Of a stretch of DNA of 64,000 nucleotides, positions 43,457 through 51,825 are shown one piece after another. Positions within the stretch are counted from its first letter, which is position 1; every line of letters starts with the position of its first letter. The position numbers and the translations under genes are program-made. A model generated the notes under the pieces. It was not told the origin of the DNA and searched no databases. It was given only the letters and a program-made list of their open reading frames with translations. The stretch comes from Romboutsia lituseburensis DSM 797 (GTDB taxonomy: Bacteria; Bacillota; Clostridia; Peptostreptococcales; Peptostreptococcaceae): contig NZ_FNGW01000002.1 in NCBI RefSeq assembly GCF_900103615.1, positions 310,001 through 374,000 of the forward strand. The letters run 5' to 3'.

Positions 43457-44354
43457 ATTGTTGCTGTTGTTTTCTTTGTTCTATTTTTAATTTATCTAAA
43501 TATGCTACAGCATTTAATGCTGCTATTTGTCCTTGACCAGCTGATTTTATATAAGAGTAAGGCTTACCTACGCAATCCCCTGCAGCAAAGCATCCTTCAA
43601 TACTAGTTTTCATATTAATATCTACTTTAATATGAGGACCATCAGTTTCTATACCAGGCACTAAGGATTTTGGTGATGCGCTATCTTTTATTACAAATAC
43701 ACCGTCTACATCTATCTCTTTTTCTTTAAATGCAACCTTATTTACAAGATTATCTCCATGTATTTGAACCGGTCTATCATTTATAACTTCAATTGAACTG
43801 TCTAAATCATTTGAAGACCTCATTAATCCCTCATTTTTATACATAGGGATAAAATAAGTTTTAGATGCTATTTCATTTAAGAAGTTTGCTTCTTCTTCTG
43901 ATTCTTTGTTATAGCCTATTATTGCAACTTTTTTATCTTTATATAAAGGAGCATCACAAGTTGCACAGTATCCTACTCCTCTTCCTAGAAATTCTTCTTC
44001 TCCTTTTATAGGCTTTCCATATTCAACTCCAGTAGCTAATATAACTGTTGTTGCTTCATACATTTCATCGCCTGACATTAATGCAAAATAATCGCCCATT
44101 GCATAAACATTATTTATTTTCTTTTGGCATATATCGATACCCATACTATCTATATGCTCTTTAAATTTATTTTTTAATTCATCACCGCTTATCTCAAAGA
44201 AACCTAAATAGTTATCAATTGATGGCGCTTTTATTAATTTATTGCTTAAATTTTCATTTCCAAATACTATAACGCTTTTATTTCTTATTTTTCCATTTAT
44301 TGCAGCTGATAGACCTGCTGGACCACTACCAACTATTGCTATATCATATCTCAT
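43455..44354 (-). CDS. thioredoxin reductase-like flavoprotein lacking NADPH motifs (FFTR-like)
   Basis: A 299-residue flavoprotein. The FAD loop VGSGPAGLSAAI and the C-terminal GCFAAGDCVGKPYSYIKSAG are canonical, and the redox pair CATC (C130/C133 from ATG at 44354) is intact. The central domain, which in NADPH-dependent enzymes has GGGDSAxEEA and HRRxxxR, instead reads IGYNKESEEEANFL and PMYKNEGLMRS, so the dinucleotide phosphate-binding residues are gone. This is the feature of the ferredoxin-dependent flavin thioredoxin reductases described in Clostridium. It lies 15 bases after trxA and must reduce that thioredoxin. ATG is preferred over a GTG three codons earlier because AGGTG precedes it. 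Confidence 0.85.
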   Translation of the reverse strand: MRYDIAIVGSGPAGLSAAINGKIRNKSVIVFGNENLSNKLIKAPSIDNYLGFFEISGDELKNKFKEHIDSMGIDICQKKINNVYAMGDYFALMSGDEMYEATTVILATGVEYGKPIKGEEEFLGRGVGYCATCDAPLYKDKKVAIIGYNKESEEEANFLNEIASKTYFIPMYKNEGLMRSSNDLDSSIEVINDRPVQIHGDNLVNKVAFKEKEIDVDGVFVIKDSASPKSLVPGIETDGPHIKVDINMKTSIEGCFAAGDCVGKPYSYIKSAGQGQIAALNAVAYLDKLKIEQRKQQQQ

Positions 44355-44369
44355 TTTAATCACCTATTT

Positions 44370-44687
44370 TTATAAATATGCTTTAACCTTAGCTTTTATT
44401 TTTTCTTTTGGCATAAACCCAACTAAAGATTCAACCGGTTTTCCATCTTTGAATATCATCATTGTTGGTACTGTTGATATATTAAATTGTTGAGCTATCT
44501 CTAAACTTTGATCTATATCAACCTTTACAAATCTCGCTTGATTTTGCATTTCTTCTCCTAGTGATTCAAATACTGGTGCCAACATTTTACAAGGACCACA
44601 CCACGTTGCATAGAAATCAACAACGACTAATCCTTTTCCATTTTCTATATCCCCTCTAAATTGTGAAGTATTTATAACTTTAGCCAT
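44370..44687 (-). CDS. trxA: thioredoxin
   Basis: A 105-residue classical thioredoxin with the WCGPC active site (C30, C33), the buried Asp in VVDFYAT, and the cis-proline loop STVPTMMIFKDGKP. Full length. It reduces protein disulfides and supports MsrAB and ribonucleotide reductase. It is the first gene of a two-gene unit with an atypical reductase; the site is GGAGGGCA. Confidence 0.95.
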   Translation of the reverse strand: MAKVINTSQFRGDIENGKGLVVVDFYATWCGPCKMLAPVFESLGEEMQNQARFVKVDIDQSLEIAQQFNISTVPTMMIFKDGKPVESLVGFMPKEKIKAKVKAYL

Positions 44688-44820
44688 ATTCTTGCCCTCC
44701 TAAATATTCTATAATCTATACTATGTATTATAATATAATATAGTTATTACTTATTATATTATAATACTTTATTTATTAATATCTATTTATATATATACCC
44801 CTACCCAGTAACTATAAACA

Positions 44821-46044
44821 TTATTTATTATGAATTATCAAATTAAATTTAGTAAACTCATTTAGCTTAGATTTTACATTAATATCTATATCTAAACTTG
44901 TTGATAGCATCTTCGCAATAGATAATCCAATACCTGAACCATCAATGTCTTTACTTCTAATATTTTCACTTCTAAAAAATCTATCAAATATATTAGATAT
45001 TTCATCATCTTTAATACCCATACCACTATCTTCAATGGTTATTATGATATCACGTCCTTCTTCAGTTAAATTTATACATATGATATCATTTTCATTAGTA
45101 TATTTGAACGCATTATCTATGAATATTAAAATTAATTGTCTTAGTTTATTTTTATCTGTAATTATTATTTTATTCTCTGCATTTAAATTTATATTAAATT
45201 TCTTATTTTGTATTTCAGCTATGTCTAAATAATCATTACTTATTTCATTTATTAGCTGTTCAATATTTACTTCTTCTTTATTTAAAGTTGTTATTGAATC
45301 TTCCTTTGTAAGGCATAATAAATCATTTATCATTTTTTTTATTCGTCTAGTTTCTTTCATGGCATCAGCAATCAATTCAACTTCATCACTTATTGTACTA
45401 TCTGGGCTTCTTAGCATACTTTCTAATTTAGATGAAACTATTGATATAGGAGTTCTAAGCTCATGAGATGCATCTTGGACAAATTTTGCTTGATTATTCC
45501 ATGCAGTTTCTATAGGTATCAATGCTTTCTTAGTTAAATAAAGTGCAATAAAATAAGTTATAATGATTGCAATTATTATTCCAATAACAAATACATATAT
45601 TAATTGCTTAAATGAATTTATTTGTGAATCTATATTTCTTATTATTTGTATTTTATACTTTCCTATTTCTAAGCTTAACTCCCTAAATGTGTATCCATTT
45701 TCTGTATATGTAAAAAAGCTATTTTTTTTATTTTCTCTAAGCTTTGGCAACATGTCTTCAAAGTAACCATTTCTTGTATAATACTTTACTCTATTTCCTT
45801 CATATATATATACCATATTGCTTGGATCTTTTAAAACTATTGGAGAAAACATTGCACTACTTGTTAGTTGTACTGTAATATTTTCTAGCTCATCATTTAA
45901 ATTTTTATCTACACTATTGTATGTAAGCCCCTGAAAGTATGAATATATAAATATGGAAAATATTATAAAAAAACTTACAACTACGGCTACATTTATTTTT
46001 ATTAAACTAACCTTCGTTTTATTAAATACATTTTTATTTATCAT
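44821..46044 (-). CDS. sensor histidine kinase
   Basis: A 407-residue membrane kinase. Two transmembrane helices (about 17-38 and 148-170) enclose an extracellular sensor of about 110 residues. The dimerisation/phosphoacceptor region has the H-box DASHELRTPIS (H194), and the ATPase domain has N, G1 and G2 boxes (FIDNAFKYT, EDSGMGIKDDE, GSGIGLSIA). The start overlaps the stop of the upstream response regulator (TGATGATAAATAA), so translation is coupled. The signal is unknown; adjacent trxA and the upstream lipoprotein cassette are candidates for targets. Confidence 0.9.
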   Translation of the reverse strand: MINKNVFNKTKVSLIKINVAVVVSFFIIFSIFIYSYFQGLTYNSVDKNLNDELENITVQLTSSAMFSPIVLKDPSNMVYIYEGNRVKYYTRNGYFEDMLPKLRENKKNSFFTYTENGYTFRELSLEIGKYKIQIIRNIDSQINSFKQLIYVFVIGIIIAIIITYFIALYLTKKALIPIETAWNNQAKFVQDASHELRTPISIVSSKLESMLRSPDSTISDEVELIADAMKETRRIKKMINDLLCLTKEDSITTLNKEEVNIEQLINEISNDYLDIAEIQNKKFNINLNAENKIIITDKNKLRQLILIFIDNAFKYTNENDIICINLTEEGRDIIITIEDSGMGIKDDEISNIFDRFFRSENIRSKDIDGSGIGLSIAKMLSTSLDIDINVKSKLNEFTKFNLIIHNK

Positions 46045-46711
46045 CAAAAATATATCCCACTTTGCGTTTTGTTTTTATATATTTATCATATCCATATTTA
46101 CTTAGTTTTTTCCTTAAATTACTTACATACACCTCAACAATTTCTATAGTAGCATCTGAATCAATTCCCCAAATTCTGTCATATATTTGTTCTTTAAGTA
46201 AAATACATCCTTTATTTATTAAAAAATATTCTAATAAATTAAATTGTTTATTTTGAAGATATATTTCTTCATCATTTATAAATGCAGTTTTTTTATTTGT
46301 ATCTATATATAAATCCTTAAATATAATTCCATTTTTATTTTTTATTTTTCCATTTGTCCTAAGAATTGCGTAACTTCTAGCAATTAACTCTTCCATATAA
46401 AAAGGTTTTGTCAAATAATCATTAGCTCCTATTTCAAAAGCGCTTACTTTATCATCTAAACTTTCTTTGGCTGTTAATATTAGTACCGGTGTATTTATAT
46501 CTTTTTTTCTTATATTCTTTAGTATTTCAATCCCTGAAATATGAGGCAACATCCAATCTAAAATTAATAAATCATATATATTTTGATTTATTAAATATAA
46601 AGCATGATCTCCGTCTTCACATATTTCCACTTCAAAATGTTTGCTCATTTCACTACTAATACTATCTAAAAGGCTTTTATTATCTTCTACTATTAATATT
46701 TTCACTCTCAT
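46034..46711 (-). CDS. OmpR-family response regulator
   Basis: A 225-residue protein: receiver domain (1-120) with acidic residues ED at 9-10, phosphoacceptor D52 (LLILDWMLPH), T/K residues in LTAKES and TKPF; then a winged helix Trans_reg_C DNA-binding domain (about 130-222, ending RKVGYIFDDK). It pairs with the histidine kinase whose start it overlaps by 11 bases. Ribosome-binding site AAGGGGGAT. Confidence 0.93.
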   Translation of the reverse strand: MRVKILIVEDNKSLLDSISSEMSKHFEVEICEDGDHALYLINQNIYDLLILDWMLPHISGIEILKNIRKKDINTPVLILTAKESLDDKVSAFEIGANDYLTKPFYMEELIARSYAILRTNGKIKNKNGIIFKDLYIDTNKKTAFINDEEIYLQNKQFNLLEYFLINKGCILLKEQIYDRIWGIDSDATIEIVEVYVSNLRKKLSKYGYDKYIKTKRKVGYIFDDK

Positions 46712-46744
46712 CCCCCTTTTCTTTTTTATTTTTATTATACAACA

Positions 46745-46793
46745 TAAAAAGCTCGTTGTATTATCTAATTATAATTAGTAAATACACCGAGCT
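46745..46793 (-). terminator. Rho-independent terminator upstream of the two-component genes
   Basis: Stem AGCTCGTTGTATT/AATACACCGAGCT (G-U tolerant) with a 17-base loop, then TTTTTA on the minus strand. It ends the 46.8-48.9 kb cassette and separates it from the response regulator. Confidence 0.75.
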
Positions 46794-46804
46794 AACTACT
46801 TTTA

Positions 46805-47011
46805 CTATTGATTTTCATAAGTTATATTTGCCTTATATTCTAAACCAGATAAGTCACTATACATATCAATGTCATTACATTGCCCAGTATAAGAACACCC
46901 TTTCATTTGATTTAAAGCTGAAAAATAACAACTAACTATATCTGTAGTATCCGTATAGTTTTTATACATCCCTACATAGTATTTTTCTCGTTTTTTGCTT
47001 TTCCATTTCAT
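46805..47011 (-). CDS. small hypothetical protein (68 residues)
   Basis: About 68 residues from the ATG at 47011, which follows AGAAGGA; an earlier ATG at 47029 lacks a site. Basic N-terminus (MKWKSKKREKYYVGMYK), three cysteines (SCYF, GCSYTGQC), acidic C-terminus. Unknown family. It is the last gene of a four-gene run with a small protein, a lipoprotein and a DNA-binding protein. Confidence 0.5.
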   Translation of the reverse strand: MKWKSKKREKYYVGMYKNYTDTTDIVSCYFSALNQMKGCSYTGQCNDIDMYSDLSGLEYKANITYENQ

Positions 47012-47047
47012 ATGAAATCCTTCTTTCATAAAATGATACTTATCAAA

Positions 47048-47227
47048 CTATTGTAATTTATTTTGATTGTAACTATTGATTATGTTTATGAATTCATCCA
47101 TAGTTAAGTTAGAATCTAATTTGTTTAACATTTCATTATAATACCAATTTGCAAACTCTGGGTCTGCTAGTGTTGCATTCATTTTTTCAAAATCTAAATT
47201 CCCTTGGTTTAAGTTATTTTCATTCAT
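47048..47227 (-). CDS. small hypothetical protein (59 residues)
   Basis: About 59 residues; the ATG at 47227 is behind AAGGGGTGG, with a GTG three codons earlier overlapping that site. Soluble, helical, Asn-rich (ADPEFANWYYNEMLNKLDS, MDEFINIINSYNQNK). Unknown family. It lies between a lipoprotein and another small gene on the same strand. Confidence 0.5.
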   Translation of the reverse strand: MNENNLNQGNLDFEKMNATLADPEFANWYYNEMLNKLDSNLTMDEFINIINSYNQNKLQ

Positions 47228-47305
47228 TTTTACCACCCCTTAATTAATATTTATTATTCATCATAAATATATGATTTATACATCCAAAATCCTCCTAAGT
47301 AATAA

Positions 47306-48127
47306 TTATTTATTTATTTTAACTCTATGAGATTTAAGATCAATATCTATAGTAGCTTTTTCTTTTACATCATCATAGCTATATCCTAATATCTTTAATT
47401 TATCTGCATTACTTGAAACGGCTACTTCCATTTCGATTTCCTCTTCTGGTTTTAAAACATTATATGCTGGTAAATGGTTTACTGTTATATATTCTCCATC
47501 TCTTTTTAATTCCCCTATCTTTAACGATATATTTCCTAAATCTTTTTCTGATGAGTTTTTGATTTTTACCATATATGTACTTGCATCCTCTGTTTCATTT
47601 TCTTTATATATTTCAGATAATGCTAAGACTTCATAAGATTTACTATTTTCTACTTTAGCTATATTTTCTTTTATTTTAACAGAATCTTTTTTTAAATTTA
47701 CAACTACACCTGTTCCTTCTGTTTCATAACCGTAAGACACTATCTTTATGCTGTTTGCGTACTCTTTATGAGGAAACGATACAGCTGATAAATCTCCTGG
47801 CAATAATGTTAAATCTAAAAATGTTTGAGAGTTAGATATTACATTTCCATTTTTATCTACTTCTTCATATCCAACCCATATATTACTTATATAAAAATTT
47901 TCTTTATTTTCTATTTTAGTAACTGTACTATTTTGATCTAAATTAGATACATTAGTAATCTCTGTATTTTCTATTTTAATTGCTTTTGCATTTTCTTGAT
48001 TTATTTTTATACTTGATACAGTATTTTTGAGTTCTTCTTTTTTACTTACTTCTTTTTCACATCCACTCAATCCTATAATACTACTCAATAAGACTACTAA
48101 TAAATATGACTTTTTTGAAATTCTCAT
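47306..48127 (-). CDS. lipoprotein of unknown function
   Basis: A 273-residue exported lipoprotein: positively charged N-terminus, hydrophobic core and lipobox LSGC (C23). The mature part has two beta-rich regions (about 70-145 and 170-268) with repeats of a similar pattern (YISNIWVGYEEVDKNG; TYMVKIKNSSEKDLGNISL), resembling FxLYD-type or bacterial Ig-like lipoprotein domains by eye. Not assigned to a family with confidence. Probably cell-surface, with possible link to the downstream sensor kinase. Confidence 0.65.
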   Translation of the reverse strand: MRISKKSYLLVVLLSSIIGLSGCEKEVSKKEELKNTVSSIKINQENAKAIKIENTEITNVSNLDQNSTVTKIENKENFYISNIWVGYEEVDKNGNVISNSQTFLDLTLLPGDLSAVSFPHKEYANSIKIVSYGYETEGTGVVVNLKKDSVKIKENIAKVENSKSYEVLALSEIYKENETEDASTYMVKIKNSSEKDLGNISLKIGELKRDGEYITVNHLPAYNVLKPEEEIEMEVAVSSNADKLKILGYSYDDVKEKATIDIDLKSHRVKINK

Positions 48128-48220
48128 TATTTCTTAACTCCTCATATTTAAATATTAATATAATTATATTCTCATTTTGCAAGAAATTCATTATATTTTT
48201 CATTTTTAATAATTTTATTT

Positions 48221-48868
48221 TTATAATAAATGTTTATACTCTTTCATAAAATCTGTAAGGGCCTGAGTAATTATCTCTTGCTTAGTAAATTGAGAGTTAC
48301 TACATAATCTTTCAAACTCTTCCCATATACTTTTCTCAACTCTTATGCTTGTAGACTTAAGTTCTTTTAATTCTTTTTTTTCTATATTTATATCTTTTTT
48401 GGATACTGTTTTTTTAGGCTGCAAACTTCTGTAATCTTTAACTTGTAAATACCAATCATATACTTCACATAGTTTATCTAGATCTTCAGTTGTTATATTA
48501 ATTTTTCTATCTTTTCTGGGCTTTATATTTGTTTTTTTATTTTCATTTGACTTTTCAGTTGTTTTTGCAAGAGTATTTTTTTTATTTGTTTTCTTTTCTT
48601 CGTCCCTCTTTGATGATCTATTTTTTTTAATTACGGTGTCAGACTTTTTCTTTTTACTTTCTTCTTTTTTTATTTCTTTGAATGCTATTTGACTTGCCTT
48701 ATTTTCTTCTTTTAACTTATACTTTCTATTTTCTAATTTATATCCACTTTTATTTAAAAATGCTCTAAGCGTTTTAGGCATTATCCCCAATTCTTTTGAT
48801 ATATGTTCAAACTCCATTTCTTTTTCTTGAAGTTCGATAAATTTTTTTAATCTTTCATTGCCTTTCAT
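48221..48868 (-). CDS. DNA-binding-type protein: N-terminal HTH, Lys-rich linker, C-terminal ribbon-helix-helix
   Basis: A 215-residue protein. The N-terminal 45 residues resemble a helix-turn-helix (EFEHISKELGIMPKTLRAFL). Residues about 55-125 are a low-complexity Lys/Glu/Asn linker. The C-terminal 45 residues (TSIRVEKSIWEEFERL ... FTKQEIITQALTDFM) have a ribbon-helix-helix pattern as in Arc/MetJ-type or CopG proteins. Two DNA-binding modules joined by a basic linker are unusual for a chromosomal gene; it may bend or bridge DNA or regulate the following cassette. No plasmid genes are nearby. Confidence 0.6.
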   Translation of the reverse strand: MKGNERLKKFIELQEKEMEFEHISKELGIMPKTLRAFLNKSGYKLENRKYKLKEENKASQIAFKEIKKEESKKKKSDTVIKKNRSSKRDEEKKTNKKNTLAKTTEKSNENKKTNIKPRKDRKINITTEDLDKLCEVYDWYLQVKDYRSLQPKKTVSKKDINIEKKELKELKSTSIRVEKSIWEEFERLCSNSQFTKQEIITQALTDFMKEYKHLL

Positions 48869-49031
48869 TTATTTCCTCCATAAAATTTAATGTCTATTTT
48901 ATCTATTGTATCACAATATTGATTTTTACACAAAATCACTCTATTTGTACAAAGCTTACTAAAACTTTTAGCTATCAAAGTTATAAGTAAAGCATCGAAT
49001 ATTTTATTTATGTTAATATAATAATTTATAT

Positions 49032-49077
49032 AAAAAGCTAGCCTAGTGTATATGAAATACCTTAGGCCAGCTTTTTA
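49032..49077 (-). terminator. Rho-independent terminator of the radical SAM gene
   Basis: Stem AAAAAGCT.GCCTA/TAGGC.AGCTTTTT with a loop, overlapping the end of the gene; T run on the minus strand. Confidence 0.8.
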
Positions 49078-49764
49078 TTCTCCTACACCAAAATCAGTAT
49101 TATTATATAATACTTCAATATTAGGATTTTGATCTAAATAATTATATTTATCTATAAACCACTTAACTAATTCATCATCTCTTTTCAATTTAGAACTATT
49201 ATTTATAAAAACATTTATAGTTGCATGGGTAAAATTATTAATAACTATATCTATATCCTTGTCTATCATTTCTTTGGTTTGCCCTTTTATACCAACCATC
49301 ATACAAGGTGAATCAAAATATTCTTTTAATTCTTCAATGGTTTTAAATTTAGCATTTTTATTTAAAAATTCATTTCTAAACTCATAATCAAAACTCTCAA
49401 CACCTATTTTAAATATTATAGGGATTCCAAAAAACTCTCTCATTTTCTTTACTTTGTTTTTATAACACCAATGGCTTTCTAAAAATAACTTCTCTATCTT
49501 TTTTTCCACCACTATTTCCTTTATTTTTTCCAACGTTTCTTTAGGAAGTTCAAAACAGCTTCCTGAATTAATAACTTCTAATACCTTATACTTACCAGAT
49601 ATCTTTTCTAAAACTTCAAAGTTAATTTCATTTATTTCTTCTTTAGATGTAGAGTTATCTAATATATAATCACAAAAACTACATTTTCCCCATGCACAAG
49701 GGAAACCTTTTAATAAAACTATTTCACGTTGATTTTTATTTGTTATTTCACTGTATCTTTCCAT
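49075..49764 (-). CDS. radical SAM-type protein with CX4CX2C motif, QueL-like candidate
   Basis: A 229-residue protein. Near the N-terminus FPCAWGKCSFC gives C23-x4-C28-x2-C31, one residue longer than the canonical radical SAM CX3CX2C. Later segments (SGSCFELPKETLEKI, FLESHWCYK, KIGVESFDYEFRNEF) follow a TIM-barrel strand-helix order and fit a small radical SAM enzyme. From memory it resembles the queuine lyase QueL of Clostridioides difficile, but no queK or queT is beside it, so the name is only a candidate. It is monocistronic behind a structured spacer. Without a search I cannot confirm the family. Confidence 0.55.
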   Translation of the reverse strand: MERYSEITNKNQREIVLLKGFPCAWGKCSFCDYILDNSTSKEEINEINFEVLEKISGKYKVLEVINSGSCFELPKETLEKIKEIVVEKKIEKLFLESHWCYKNKVKKMREFFGIPIIFKIGVESFDYEFRNEFLNKNAKFKTIEELKEYFDSPCMMVGIKGQTKEMIDKDIDIVINNFTHATINVFINNSSKLKRDDELVKWFIDKYNYLDQNPNIEVLYNNTDFGVGE

Positions 49765-49786
49765 AATATCTATCTCCTATCTATTT

Positions 49787-49855
49787 TGCAGTTATTAATA
49801 ACAGCTACTCCAAACCCTAAAAGCGTAAGCGCCCTTACATCGGTGTTTATCTGCA
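49787..49855 (-). promoter_or_regulatory. possible structured 5' leader of the radical SAM gene
   Basis: On the minus strand a closing stem CTGCA/TGCAG (49851-49855 with 49787-49791) encloses a hairpin GTAAG/CTTAC (49834-49838 with 49825-49829) and GC-rich segments unlike the AT-rich surroundings. It lies 23 bases before the ATG. No known riboswitch consensus was matched. Confidence 0.3.
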
Positions 49856-50367
49856 TTTTATTTACTCATTAATTTATGGTTAATGAGAACAAAAACTTAT
49901 TTAGATTTTTAATTTATATATTCTCGTAGATTATACCATACTCTTTATTATACAAAACTAAAAGAAAGTTTACTTAATTATTTATAAATTTAGACTTCTA
50001 TTTTAATATAGACCCATAAAAAATTTCATATTATATATAAAAAGAGTTTACTATATATATGTACTTTTTATAAAACAGATTTCAATTTATTTTCAATTTA
50101 TAATTAAACATATTTTATAAAATGTTTTTGTGTTTTTTTATCAAATTTTGATATGATATCGTTTTTATTATGTTTTTTTTAATCATATTTTAATATAAAA
50201 TTTCAAAACAAATTTCAAGCACCTTTTTTAATATTAGTATTCTAACAATCGGCTATATAGCTGCTTTAGAAAGTAATTTTAAAGTGAAAAATGAATTAGT
50301 TTTCCTACTTTTTTTAAGCCTTAGAAAACTTTTTCTTAAAAAAAATAAATTTTTATCAATAAAAGTG
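49856..50367. other. long divergent spacer without recognised gene
   Basis: About 500 bases of AT-rich DNA, with no convincing gene on either strand. A 65-codon minus-strand frame at 50253-50450 runs antisense across the PfoR promoter and is judged a shadow. Confidence 0.5.
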
Positions 50368-50396
50368 TTTACATTTGTCGAAGTTTGTTCTATAAT
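50368..50396 (+). promoter_or_regulatory. strong sigma-A promoter of pfoR
   Basis: TTTACA (50368-50373), 17-base spacer, consensus TATAAT (50391-50396). It leaves an untranslated leader of about 90 bases. Confidence 0.85.
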
Positions 50397-50414
50397 TGTA
50401 ATTAATCTAATCAA

Positions 50415-50458
50415 TTGTTTGAAAAATGCAAACAAGGAAAACACTACCAAAAGGTAGT
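50415..50458 (+). promoter_or_regulatory. two tandem 5' UTR hairpins of pfoR
   Basis: TTGTTTG/CAAACAA (50415-50421 with 50429-50435) and ACTACC-AAAA-GGTAGT (50443-50458), between promoter and ribosome-binding site. They may stabilise the message or regulate translation. Confidence 0.45.
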
Positions 50459-50491
50459 AGTCTATTTACATTTTTAGGAGGAAAAGAAATT

Positions 50492-51559
50492 ATGGCACAA
50501 ATTCTTATGGGTACTGGCTTATTATTAGTAGTACTGGCATTATTCACATTATTCAGTTACAAAGCGCCTCAAGGTATGAAAGCTATGGGTGCATTAGCAA
50601 GTGCAGCTTGCGCAAGTTTTTTAGTTGAAGCTTTCCATGCTTCATTATTTGGACAACAAATGGGTATAGATTTCTTAGCTCAAGTTGGTGGAGCTAACGG
50701 TTCTTTAGGTGGTGTAGCTGCTGGGATATTAGTTCCTTTAGCATTAGGAGTTTCTCCTGTTTACGCTGTTTTAGTTGGTTTATCAGTTTCAGGATTCGGT
50801 ATATTACCAGGATTCGTTGCTGGATACTTAATATCATTTGTTGTTAAGTTCTTAGAGGAGAAAGTTCCTGCTGGACTTGACTTAATAGTAATAATATTAG
50901 TTGCTGCTCCGCTTTCAAGAGCAATCGCTATGGGTATGGATCCAGTAGTAAACGGAACATTAAAGCAAATAGGACAAGTTTTAATACAAGCATCTAGTGG
51001 TTCTGGATTAGCTTCTCAAATAATTATGGGTATAATATTAGGTGGAATAATAACAGTTGTTGCTACGGCTCCATTATCTTCAATGGCCTTAACAGCTATA
51101 ATATCATTAACTGGTACTCCAATGGCTATCGGTGCATTAGCAGTATTCGGTTCTTCTTTCATGAACTTTGTATTCTTCTCAAAGATGAAATTTGGTTCAA
51201 AGAAAGATACAATATCTGTTGCTATAGAACCTTTAACACAATCAGATATAATATCTGCTAACCCAATTCCAGTATTCGTTACTAACTTTATAGGTGGAGC
51301 ATTATCTGGATTAGTAGTTGCTTTAGTAAGTTACTTTGTATCTCCAATAACTATAAGCCAACCTGGTTTAGCAACTCCTATAGCTGGTTTTGCAGTTGCA
51401 GTTGGACAAAACGGAACACCTGCTTTAATAGCTGCTGCTGGTTGTGTAGTAGTAAGTGTTGCTGCTGGATTCTTAGGACATGCAATATTCAAAAATTACA
51501 ATATAAAAACTGCTGATGAAATAAGAGGAACTAAAGAAGATTCTACTCAAGCAGCTTAA
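50492..51559 (+). CDS. pfoR: PfoR-like PTS EIIC-type membrane protein
   Basis: A 355-residue, very hydrophobic protein with about 10 helices of the PTS_EIIC_2 family, to which the perfringolysin regulator PfoR belongs. Gly-Ala-rich helices such as SLGGVAAGILVPLALG and LATPIAGFAVAVGQNGTPAL repeat through the chain. No EIIA or EIIB domains are present. PfoR affects toxin gene expression in Clostridium perfringens by an unknown mechanism; no cytolysin gene is in this window. The gene has a consensus promoter, a TAGGAGG site and even codon choice, so high expression is likely. A longer frame from 50426 has no ribosome-binding site. Confidence 0.8.
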   Translation: MAQILMGTGLLLVVLALFTLFSYKAPQGMKAMGALASAACASFLVEAFHASLFGQQMGIDFLAQVGGANGSLGGVAAGILVPLALGVSPVYAVLVGLSVSGFGILPGFVAGYLISFVVKFLEEKVPAGLDLIVIILVAAPLSRAIAMGMDPVVNGTLKQIGQVLIQASSGSGLASQIIMGIILGGIITVVATAPLSSMALTAIISLTGTPMAIGALAVFGSSFMNFVFFSKMKFGSKKDTISVAIEPLTQSDIISANPIPVFVTNFIGGALSGLVVALVSYFVSPITISQPGLATPIAGFAVAVGQNGTPALIAAAGCVVVSVAAGFLGHAIFKNYNIKTADEIRGTKEDSTQAA

Positions 51560-51562
51560 TAT

Positions 51563-51597
51563 AAAAAAAGGATGTAGATTGTCTACATTCTTTTTTA
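51563..51597 (+). terminator. Rho-independent terminator of pfoR
   Basis: ATGTAGA-TTG-TCTACAT stem followed by CTTTTTT, directly after the stop. Confidence 0.85.
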
Positions 51598-51620
51598 TGT
51601 TATATCCTAATAATAAAAAT

Positions 51621-51667
51621 AAAAAAAAGGATTATTATCATAAATTTATGATAATAATCCTTTTTTT
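51621..51667. terminator. bidirectional terminator next to tRNA-Leu
   Basis: Perfect long palindrome (GGATTATTATCATAAA with complement) flanked by eight As and seven Ts, three bases past the tRNA 3' end on the minus strand. Confidence 0.85.
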
Positions 51668-51669
51668 AT

Positions 51670-51754
51670 TGGTGCGGATGAAGGGAGTCGAACCCCCACG
51701 CCGTAAAGCGCCAGATCCTAAGTCTGGTGCGTCTGCCAATTCCGCCACATCCGC
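51670..51754 (-). tRNA. tRNA-Leu (anticodon UAG)
   Basis: An 85-base class II tRNA on the minus strand with encoded CCA end. Acceptor stem GCGGATG/CATCCGC, D-arm AATTGGCAGACGC, anticodon loop CTTAGGA with anticodon TAG closed by CCAGA/TCTGG, a long variable arm (CGC..GCG) and the TPC loop GGTTCGACTCC. All stems pair. It decodes CUN leucine codons. It ends right before a strong terminator. Confidence 0.97.
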
Positions 51755-51825
51755 GAAAACATTTACTACAATTTAATTGTAATTATGTTTTATATAATAT
51801 GCAATAGATTTTTGTAATTTTTATA

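Noticed and set aside
49787-49855. Known preQ1 riboswitch class in front of the radical SAM gene
   Set aside because: The conserved cores of the preQ1 classes I know are not present; reported only as an unclassified structured leader.
50253-50450. 65-codon minus-strand frame in the pfoR spacer
   Set aside because: It runs antisense across the consensus pfoR promoter, has no ribosome-binding site and has low-complexity Phe/Leu/Lys content.
51600-51670. Integrated element at the tRNA-Leu gene
   Set aside because: The tRNA has a complete 3' end followed by its terminator and ordinary genes on both sides; no integrase or tRNA-end duplication seen.
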